DNA of 61,990 nt from positions 1-61,990 of the forward strand of contig SVIS01000003.1 in the NCBI GenBank assembly GCA_015069385.1. Direction: 5' to 3'. The first letter of the stretch is position 1, and each line of letters begins with the position of its first letter. Position numbers and translations under genes: made by a program. Below the pieces are notes generated by a model. It saw only the letters and a list, made by a program, of their open reading frames with translations, did no database searches and was not told the DNA's origin. Shown here piece by piece: positions 37,301 to 49,300 of the stretch. The stretch is from Clostridiales bacterium. Its GTDB lineage: Bacteria > Bacillota > Clostridia > Christensenellales > UBA1242.

Positions 37301-40300
37301 GTATTAGCGCCAACAATCTCAAAGTAAACTTGTTTGCTCTTAATAGCAGCCTCATAAGTTCCAACAAATTTTGGTGCCGAGGTTGATGAATTATAAGTAA
37401 GTTCTATTGCTTTTTCAATTTCGGTTTTATTGTTGTTAAAACTTGTTTGCATTTGTTCGGTAGCAGCCTCTAATACATAACTAACCGGTTGTTGTTTATT
37501 ATTAAATTCAGTTTTATTATCTACAAACTCATTAAATGTTACTTTAATTTGAATTGCATTAATAGTTAATGTACCTGCAAATTTAATAGCATAATTTTGA
37601 GTAATATCCTTTTCACCATTTAATACTTGAAGCATATTACTACTTTCAACACTAGCCAAATTAGCATTTTGAACTAAGCCATTATATTTAAATTCAAACT
37701 TGTTACTATTTTCAACAATATTATCGCCATCTATTAACCAAGTTGGATCAGTTACGTCAAATTGACCACTATAAATATTTTGAGAATCGTAAACATATGT
37801 TAAATTTCCAAGGTCTATTGTTATTTCTTTTGGTAAAATTTTTCCATAAGTTGCGGTAACTTGATAATAGTTATTTAATAGTGTTTCATCTGTAGCATTT
37901 AATACAAAACTAATCTTATTGCTTGTATTAACTTTAAATGCATCTTCATAACTAGCAGTTACATAAACGCCATCTATAAAAGTTGCCAAAATTTCATCAT
38001 TGCTAGAATTTAATACTTTAGTAGTACCATCGTATTGTTTTTCTGTAACAAAATCTAAATCTGCCAAAGTTATTTGTCGTTTTGCTACAACAACTGCAAC
38101 ATGATAATGTGCATCTCCGACCTTAACCAAAATATCATATTCACCAGCATTAATAATTTCTTGCCTTACAATTTCATCAGGTGATTTTGGCTCAGCAGAA
38201 CCTGCAACCAAATATGTAATACTTAAAGTATCAAATAAATCCTCACCGGTGTAAACTAATTCTGTAATAGTAAAGTTTAAACTAGCAGCAGTTAGTTTTA
38301 AAGTACCCTTAACATCTTTAATTATATAATTTTTATTGTCACTATTTGCAACCGAAATATCACTAAGAGTTGCATCTGTGTTATATGTGTAAACTATGTT
38401 AACATAAGGAACAGCATGTTTACTTACTTTATATATAAAAGTATTAAAGAAAGCACTGTCTTGATTAAAGGTTTCTTCGCTTATACCAGATACATTTTCA
38501 TATTTAAGTTTATAACCACCAGCAAGCACATATGAACCATAAGCAATTTCTGTATCCATAAAGTTAATAACTATTTCTGCTTGCAAAATTTCAAGTTTAT
38601 TTTTGCCTTCTTCAAAAGCAAAGTTAAAGTTTGCACCATTTGGGGCATTACAAGCCATTTCGTACTCGCCCACATTTTTAATAGTACCATTTGAGGTAAT
38701 GATTAATGAATCTTTAATTTCATCTAATGTAACACCAGCGCTACCAACATATGTTTTTTCTACATAACTATAGATTAAAAGTTGTTTAATGTCGTCCACA
38801 CGGTCTTTTGCATTATAAATTAAATTGCCCGACTCATAAGCCAAAGTTACATCAAGTGCAACAACTTTTAATTTTGCACCAGTAGCAATACTAATTGTAT
38901 AGTTGTTTGTAACGTTATTGTTTGCATCATCTTTAATAACTGCACCAGACTTAGTAGCAATTGGATATTCACCAACATTAGTTAAAGTGATATCAATTAA
39001 GTAACTATCTAAATAATGTTTATCGCTTGCAAAGCCATAACCAGTTTCTGGCTCAAAACTATTTGCAGTTAAAGTTACAACATTAGTACCAGAATAAACA
39101 TATTCTGTTTGTACACTATTTTTTAATTTTAATACAAGAGAAAGTTTATTAATTTTGCCTTGTAATTGCGTTAATTGATAGTTATCTTTTAAATATTCAT
39201 AACCTGTTAAAGTTTGCAATTCAACTACAACTTTTCTTGTAGAAGCCCCTGCATTTATAACTTGTGCATTAACATTATCAAAATATGTTGCTGTAAGTGA
39301 TGTTACATAAGGTAAATCGCTTGAACAAATATTTGTTAAATCTAATGTTTTAATGCTTGTAGCATCATATACCTTATCGCCTGTAAATGCTACACCGTTT
39401 GAAGTATATGTTGTAATTTGTTTTTTATTAACAACTATATTTATTGGCTGTGCATAGTCTAACTCTATAGAATCATTAATAGTAAACAATACTTTTGCAT
39501 AATATGTTCCTGCATTTTTAATTGTTGCAATTTCGTTTGTACAATCTGCGTCATCATAATATTTAATTGTTGTTACTTTTATTTGTTCTGTTTCATCGTT
39601 AGATTGTGTTTCAAAAACAATGTTATTTATTAAATTTTCACCATTATATGTTAATGATTTAGCACTTATATAAATTTCGCCTTCACCAAGTTCTTGTGTG
39701 ATATTTAAAGTAATGTTATATACTATTTCATAATTATTAGTAACCTCTATACCAGAACTTACCTTTATATCACCTACAAGCACATTTGTTGGGTAAATAT
39801 ATTGTCCTACTACTTCATCTGTTGTTCTTGCATAACCGCTTATTTCATGACCAGAAACAAGACCTGTTGCATCAGCATTTGTAATTGAATATTCATAATA
39901 GCCATGACCTAATACTTTACCATAATATATGCTTGAATCTATGTTTATAGCCAAATTGCGTTTTGTAATAATTAAAGTATTAGCAATTGCAATATTTTCA
40001 TCTATATGTGGAATATGCTCTGAGTCTACATAAACAAACGAATAATTGTTAGCATATGCCGATGATATTACAGCATAAATTGCATATTCACCAACATTTG
40101 TACATTCAGATAAACGTGCATCTCCGTAAGTAGCTGTAATAAGCTCGGTTGCTGCTCCATCTATAATTCTTCCACACGCATTATAAATTTCGGCAACCAT
40201 TGCAGCCTTGTGTCCTAAAGCATCATATTCAACCAAAATGTTGTCTATAGAAGCAATAGATACTTGTGCCTTGTTTACATCAATTATACCTGCATACATA

Positions 40301-43300
40301 ATATTGTAGTAATTGATTTTTGAAGTAACTGTAAGTTGAGATACATCTATAGTAATAGTACTTAAAGCAGCAAGATTATATTTGCCAGCATCTACAATTG
40401 TAGTAAATGTTAATGAGCCAGCAAATACTTCGCTAAGAGCAAAGTTTGCTTTTCCGTAATCTACATATTCAAAATTATCCGCTATGCTTAGTGTTAGTTT
40501 TTCACCGGTATAGTAGATATCTGCAGCCTTTTTATAGTTAAACACAATATCGCGCTTTGTAATATTACCACGTAATCTTGCATCTTTTATTGTGTAAGAA
40601 TTATATATTCTATCAATTTCTGGTTGTTCTTTATCTGTATCTGCTGCATTTTTTTGATTTAATTTAAATGTTATTGCTTTAGCATCACCAAATGTAGCCG
40701 CATAGTTAGCAGTAATATATAAATAATCATTATCATCATTACTACCAGCAGTTCCGTTACAAATGTCTGGTGTTGTAAAGCCTGTTGTTGGAAGAACTGT
40801 TGTAGTTGCATCGTATTGTTTGTTTTGACTATAACCAGTTATTGTTGTAACATCAATAATTTTAGATTGAATTTCTACATATGTTTCAAGTACATCATTA
40901 AAGTTGTGTGAATAAATATATGCTTTATATTTTGTTGCATATTTAAATACTGTACCACCCGCATCTCTTGAAATTGTTTCACCGCTTTCGCCAGTTTTTA
41001 CTATATATAACCTAATAAAGTTAGATATTCCATTAAAACCAACCGGTTTTGCAGTTTTCCATTCATAACCTGGCAAGTTAACTGCTGTTAACCAATCTAA
41101 ATTGGTTTTACCAAGATTATCATTTAACCACATTGCGGCTTCGTTATCTAATGCTCTAGTATAACCAACATTTAATATGTTAAAGTTTCCTTCAGCGTCT
41201 ACACTATTTAAAGTTAAAACAATTTGCATATCGGCTTCTTGGTCTTTACCATTATAAGTATGTTCCGAAGTGCTAGTAATTTTTGCTTTAACTGGAGAAA
41301 TGGTTAAAACACCACTAATAATAATATCGTAGTTAGAGCCAACATCAACTGCACCATTTTCTAAAACAGTAATGTTTTCAAAAGTTACAGCAGTGTTTAA
41401 TGTAACGTTATATTCACCTACATCGGCACTATTTGTTTTAATTGTTCCATTAATATGGTGAGTAACACCATCTTCAATGTTTACTTTAAGAGTGGCAAAG
41501 TCTGCATCTACTAATGCATATGTAAATATTTCACCAGTATAAACCATTTCTTTTTCTAAAAGAGCTGTGATGGTTTTTTGAATAATTTCAAATTCTTGTT
41601 CCTGTTTTACCAGTTCATAATTATTAGTATCGGTTAGACCAAATGAGGCTGTATATTCACCTACATTTTTAACATTACCAGAATTAATAATAATATAACT
41701 TGGTTTGTTGCTTTGGTCATAACGCAAATAACCATCGTTTGATTGTACAGTTATTTGATATCTAAGTGCAACTGCCTTGCCTGTATACACGTAACCAAGT
41801 TTTGAGCCAGTATAGTCAGTTGAACTAAGAAGATTAATTGTTACATTAGCCTTGTTTACAATTAATGTACCAGTTAACCCACAGATTTCATAGTTTTTAG
41901 TAATTGGAGAGTTATCTTGCATTACAAGTTCTAATACTGAATAATCTGATGAATTGCATGCAGAAATATCATGAGTGCCAGCATTGATTGCTGCCCCATT
42001 TATTGTACTAAGAATTAATCTACCAGATGTGATTTTTTCATTTATTGGAGATTTTGTACCTAGTGCATCACGGTCTATAACAAGTTTAGAAAAATCAATA
42101 TAGTAATTCTCTCGTGAATAAACTTGAGTAATTTCTTTAATATTTAACCAAACTTGTGCTTTAGTAATTCTTCCTTTAAATGCTGCAAATGAACTAATTT
42201 CTATATTATAATATCCGCTTGTTGCTTTTTGAACGCTAATTGGATTGTTTTTAGTTGAAACATTTTTATCTTCAAAATTAAATACATAATTTGCTGCAAA
42301 GTTTGTATCGATTTTATCTTTTGTAACAATAGATGAAACATCGTTACCATTATAATCCTTGTAACTAATAATTTTATAGTCTGAGTTTATTTGCAAGTTT
42401 GCAAGTGTTGTGGCATCATATGCACGAACAAACTCTGAAGATAATTGCTCTATTGTAATATATAAAGAAGTAATTCTAAATTCAACTAAAGCGGTATAAT
42501 CGGAGTAATTTTTAGATGTAATGGTAACTTTTAAGATATAAATTCCAACATCTTCTACTCCTTCAAATAAGTTACCTAAAGAATCAGTAATATTAATTTC
42601 TGGTGAATCAATATCAGTAACCTTAAATACAATATCACTTTCTAATAATTCTTGAACTTCACCATTATAAACTTTTTCGGAATTAATTATTAAATGTTCT
42701 GCTTTTAATGTCTTTTTTAAAATTGTAATTGAGCCAGAAACATTAAGAATAAAATTATCTTCAACTTTTATTTCAATGCCAAGTGCATCATATACATGCA
42801 TTATAACTTGAAGATTACTTCCAGCATAAGTATATGGAAGTTCAACACCATTACCATTACCCTTTGTTTGTACGTATAATTGATTTTTTATACTAAATGC
42901 TACATTGTTAAATGGCATGCCAGCAAGAGTAAAACTAGTTGCAGATTCATAAACTGGCACATATTTGCTTGAGGTAGGAATATCTTCAACCTCTTTAACA
43001 TGGGCTTGAAGTTTTGCTCCGGACCACTCACCCGAAACATGACCAATATCTATGGTTAATGTTCTTTTTTGAATTTCACCATCGGCTGTAAATTGATAGT
43101 TTTGAAGAGTATCATCGGTAGCAACAATTATTACACTATCATCTACTATGCTACCAGCAAGTGAGCCAGTATAAGTAACTAATACTTGCTTGCCAACTAC
43201 AATATCAGAAGCATAAATATCGCCAGGGTTAAAGTCGTTTTCTTGTAAAGTATATATAAGTGTATCAGTGCCATCATATGGTTTGTTGATATCTTGCAAA

Positions 43301-46300
43301 ATATCTACAATTTTTGGCCTAATAATGGCTTTAAATTTTTGATATGGAGAAAGTTTATTTTCGGCATGATATACAATGTCTTTAGTATATTCAACATCGT
43401 TAATATCTTTATATTTAATAGTTGCCTTAATAACCAAAGTAAAAGCATATGTACCACTATCTACAACATCTTTAAGGCCAAGAACATTTGCAGATACTTT
43501 AGCCGAGTTAACCTCTTGCCATACATTTGCATTGTTTAGTTTATACCACTTAATAATGGTGGTTAAAGCCACGTCAACAGTATTGTATATAGGTGAAATA
43601 TACTCAGTTATGCCATCATAAGGCTTATCTATGTTAGTTCCTGTGCTTGGTGAAGTAATTGCATATTGCCATTGAGCATAAAGCACAGTTTTTGGAGTTT
43701 TTACCGACCATTTTGTTTCTGTTAATACACTACTTAAATCATCAACATTCCAACCATAGCCTTTAAAATCAAAGCCTTGACGAGTTAATTCTTCAAAATT
43801 AATTTCTTCGCCATACTTAATAGTAGTATCTAAATATGTTTTTCCACCAATAGTTTCGCCTTGAGCCAAAGAATAATCTAACCTAACTTGTACCGTACGG
43901 GTAAATAAAATATGTATTTTATACCAAGCAGTTTCGCCTAAGGTTAAGTTAAATTCAATAATAAAGTTAATTTCATCATCAGTTGAATGAACAGCATATT
44001 CTACAAAATTGCCTTCTTCATCACATACTGTTACTTCTTTAATCCAATAATCGCCTACACCTGCAAAAGTAAAACCAAATTGAACTTTTGTAATTATGTC
44101 ACAATCTTCTCTTACAACTCTTAAAACGTTTTCAGAATATGCAACATCGTAGTAAATATCAGTATTATCTCTATCGTGTAACACTGGTTCAATGTAACCA
44201 GCAACATCATCTTTTTGAGCAGTAAATAAGAAACCGTTTTGACCTTCGCCCAAGTCACGTATTTCATAATCACCATTAACGATAACTCTAAAGTTAGAGT
44301 CATTTAATTCTGTTGTATTATAAACGGCATTAAAACCAGCAACATCTATTGAATAATCAACATCATTTTGTTCATAAACCTCTATAACATTTACATTGGT
44401 TTGTAAAACAAATTGCATAGTAATGCCGTTTTTCATTATATCCCAAGCAACCGAGTTAACACCATTATTGGTTAAATCTATACTCGAAATATGTTTTGCA
44501 CCACTAAGTACACTAGCACCTGTTTTGTTTGCTTTAATTTTTGCAATTTCTACAGGAATAGTTAAACTACCATGACGCCATACAGAATATGCTTCCTCTT
44601 GCATTGTTACTTTAATTTCAAAAACTAAAATGTCACCAGTAGTTGTTGTTGGCATTGTGTAACTTGCTTTTTGGGCTTGAGTTGCCGTATTGGCAATAAC
44701 ATATGTTACGCTCTTACCAAGCCCAACATTTGCGTTGTTATAATATGCGCTTACTACAAAAGTAGCAGCATCTTGCTCGAATATGCCTTGAACTTCTTGT
44801 AATACTTTATTGGTTGTGTCATAAATTTTGGTAATTGTATCTATTGTTAGTTGTTTTGGTATAATAGTTACCACAACTTCGGTTTCAATTTTGTATCCTT
44901 CTGGATAACTTGAATAGTTAATAATATAATTAATTGAGCCAGAACCCGAACTACCAATTCCCTCTAAATAATTATAGGTATAAGCCATTTTTACAACAGC
45001 CGAGTCAGAAACATAAGTAAAACTGCCATATACTTTGCTTAATATACCATCACTATTATCAATTCTTCCTCTAGTGAAATTAGCAAAAGTAATTCCGCCG
45101 TCTTGGCTATAAGTAATTTCAATATTGTTTTGCACGCCATCAATTAACTTAAAGTTTGTAAGAGCAAACTCTTGCGATGACCCAGTATATTCAGCAACAA
45201 TATCTTCAGATTCCCAAGTTAAGGCATCTTGTATTGACCAATAAGCATAGAAGTAAATATTTTGCTCTAAAGAATCGCAAATTTCAGTCAAAGCAGTATC
45301 AATTACATAACTACTGCCGCTATCTTTTAAGTAAATATGGTAAACGCCACTAGAGTCTGCCCCTATTGACTCTGCCATCCAGTATTCAAAATTAAAGCCT
45401 TGTCTTTCTGGTTTTGGAACTTCTACATATTCGTTAGAGCCATATTCTACTGTAGTTTGAGTCACACCTGAAACAATAAACGTATCATCAAAGAATACAT
45501 TAATATTTACCCATGCACGAGTTAATTCTATGTTATAAACCAAACATTCTTCATGATATACAAAATGTTCACTTAAAAATGGATAATAAGAATAATCACT
45601 TTTGCCAGAAAGAGATGCATAAATAACACCTTCTCTTGTAGCCCTAACAAGTTTAAAACCTGCATTAAACCAAACTTCTACAATTCCGTTAAAAGTAACC
45701 GTAAAATCAGTTAATTGACCAAAAACGCCTTGTTGACTAGCAATAACATTTGTAACATTTTCATGATAAAAATTAAATACTACTTCCTTACCAACATATT
45801 CTATGAAAATATTGTAACTTGCCGCTATACCTTTATTTGCAAGGCTTTCTAACAAACTTTCTACCAAAGAGCCCAAACCATATGAACTGCCTGAAAAGTC
45901 TGCCTCTTCGTTATAAGAAACTATATCGTAGTTATATGCCTCAAGCGCACCATTAAGTACGCCAGAAATAGTATTGTCTAATAAATAGTTTACAGTTCTT
46001 GTAACATAAACATAAGTGCCTTGAGTTTTATATGTTTCGCCATCTACTTCAATTATGTCTTTACCATCAAAAGTATCTGCCATAAAATGAAGTTCAAACT
46101 CAATTGGAGTATAAACCGCCTTAATAACTAAATTACTATCATATGTAAATGTGCCATTTGGCTCTAATTCTATGTTTGTGCCTAATACATTAATAAAGAA
46201 TTCATCTACAAGTAAATAGCCACCCTCAACACTTTGAGCATTTAATGTATAAAATTTAGTAGCTTCAAATGTACCAGAAGAAGCACTACAACGCACTTCA

Positions 46301-49300
46301 AAATGTGAGAATGTAAAGAATAACGATTCTTTAGGCAAATAAATTATAGAACCATCAACCGTATCTTGAATTTCTACAGGAATTTCTTCTTGAATTTTGT
46401 CAGTGTAATCATTACCATCTTCACGTGCAACTGGATTAATTTCTAACTTATATGGCATTGCCTCATATTCAACTAACTCATCTAAACTAACAGAAGCAAC
46501 CTCATCAGCACCAGTACAAGTACCTAAAGTGTAAGTTGAAGTTTTTCTGTTATAGTTTAAACTTTTTCCACAAACTTCAAAAGTCCACTTTTGAGGAGTT
46601 GTTGAATCCATATTTGCATTTATGTTTGCAGTAATAGTTAAATTTTGGTTAGTAGCACCTGAGTTTTGAACGTTGATTTTATCTAAATAAGTAAAAGTAT
46701 ATGTGGCTTTTGTATCACCATCTTGCAAAATAACGTTTGAAGTATTATTTTTAACAGTTCCGTTTACAATAGTAACGGTTCCTGTATATTCATGCTGAGC
46801 AAGAGTAACAATAGCATAAATACCTTTTTCGAAGTAATACGAGGTTAAAGGAACAATTTTTACTTTTGTAACAAACTTATTACCATCAAGTAATGTTGAT
46901 ACAGCAACATCAAACGAAATGCCATACTCTTCAACTTGCAATTTGCCTGAGGCTAAAACAGCCTCCCCTAAGTTAAGTTTTGCACCAGAAATTAAATCGT
47001 AGGTATAGAATTCTACTTGAACAAAATCAAAGTGCGAAGCCAAATATTCTGCAGAATAGTCAGTTAATAATGAAATATAATGCAAATCTTTAATGTATGA
47101 ATCGCCGTTTATTGAAACAACGTTGCCAGTAAAAGGATTATCTTGCCAAGTTTGGTCCTGTGCATCATAAACAAAGTCATTTTCTTGAACATCAAAGGTA
47201 ATTTTAACAATCACCTCACCACGAGTAGCACCAATGGTGCTTATAACAAATTCAACCCTTATATTATACATTACAATATCTTGCTGAACTTGGTTGTAAG
47301 CAGTTGTATTTATGTCGTTTACACTTTCTATTGTGGCTGTCGTTTTAAATGGCGCCGCTTTTTCTGCTTTCTCCCAGCCAATAAAGAAATTTTGGTTAGT
47401 TATAAGACGTAAATCATAAGCCGCACCAAGGCAAGCCACTGCGTAACCTTTAGATGCACTATATGTAAAGTCTTCAATTAACAAGAAGTTATTTGCTACA
47501 GATTTTTTTGTTTCGTCTAAATATAGTTTTAAATTGCCTATATTTAAATTGGTTTCAATTTCGTTAATTGTTACATTGTTTTTTAAAGTTGCCTCATTAC
47601 CCTCTTTTAGCCAACTAAATTGAACATTTACTGTATCAATTGTTTTATAATCAGCAGTAATTTCATATTTAGGAGTTAAACCATAACCAGAATCTACCAT
47701 GCCAATAGCATCGCCAACTAAAACATCAATTTGAATTGCAGCATAATAATCAACATAACCACCCGGTTTATAAATGTGAATGTATCTTTCATCTATATTT
47801 GGGGTCGCCTCACTATCGGTACTTTTTCTAGTTATGTCGGTAGGAGCTAAAGCATCTGAATTTAAATAATCTACATCACGACTTGTTAAGTTGTAATTTA
47901 TTTTACTCTTAATATCTTTTGCGCCAGAATAAAAGTCGTTATAAGCAGTTACTGTTAAAAAATATGGTAATTTGCTATCGTTGCTTTTTTCATCATAAAT
48001 ATATAACTTATCTGTATAATGCAAGGTAAGTTCATTTCCTGTGGCTGTATAATCTTGCCACCTTGCAGTTGTTCCGGTAATATATGGCGAATATACTCTA
48101 AATAGTATATTTGCACTGCCAAATTTAGAAGTATCAATTAAATTTTCAACTGTAATTTTAACAGATTTTAACCACCACCATGCATAAATTGATATTGTAC
48201 TACTATCATCAGCGGTTCCATCTTCATTTACACCATTGGTTCCTAATAAATCTATTTTTCTATTAGTAACATCAGTATTTATTAATGCCGTTCCAGTAAT
48301 GTTTGCATCTGTAAAGCAAACCTTTAACATGTGAATGTTGTTTTCGTCGTAGTCACCCACATCTTCAATAATTAAATTATTTTTTTTGTTAGTTAATGTA
48401 ATTCTATATGCGTTTGCAGTACTAGTAACCTTTGGAGTATTAAAATAATTATTGTCGGTACCATCAACAAATTTAACATCTGAACTATTTAACTCATATT
48501 CAACAATGTTATACAAATAAATATTAAAACTTGTGTCGTAGTCAACAAAATAAAGTACTAATTCACCTTCTTCGGCAAACGCTACAGACTCACCTTCTTC
48601 GGCAATATTGTCTGCTTGATTATGTCCAATTGAGGTTATTTGAGCATAATTTGATGAAGTTTTCGCAGTATCTGTTATTGTTTTGTTTTTAAAAGTAAGT
48701 TGTGTACCATGCCTGTAATAAATTTTACCATCTATTTCTCTACGATTTTGGGTTCCTTCATAAGTTACATCAATATACTGTGTTACTGCGGTAGTTGCTT
48801 CTTCCCACAATTCACTATCTGTAATAAGTTCATTGCCACTTTGCATGCCATTATACAATTCAGAAAGAGGTTTTTCATCTGTATAGTATGTATAATGAGT
48901 AGCATCATAACCTTCAATTGTAGAAAAACTATCAGGAATTTCATCTTTTACCATGTAATAAGTAGGAGCAAATTCTGAAAATTTTTCTTCTAACTCAATA
49001 ATAATCATTAAACGGCTTTGATGAGCATATTTTGCTGAAGTAACCTTTAATGTTCCTGCCGTAGGAGCATAATCTGTGGTATAACTTCTTTGTTTCTCTC
49101 CCACTGCTGGTTTTGCACTGATTTCAAGATCATAATAGGCATATGTTTGATCTTTAGCATTTTTGTTAATTTCTTGGCAAACCTTTGAAACATCTGTTAA
49201 GCCCTCACCAAAGTTGTTTTCTGCCAAATGGTCAATAGCAAGTTGATTTGCAGTTTTTGTAGCAGTTGATGTAAAGGTAAGCCCGCTAAAGTCAACCTCA

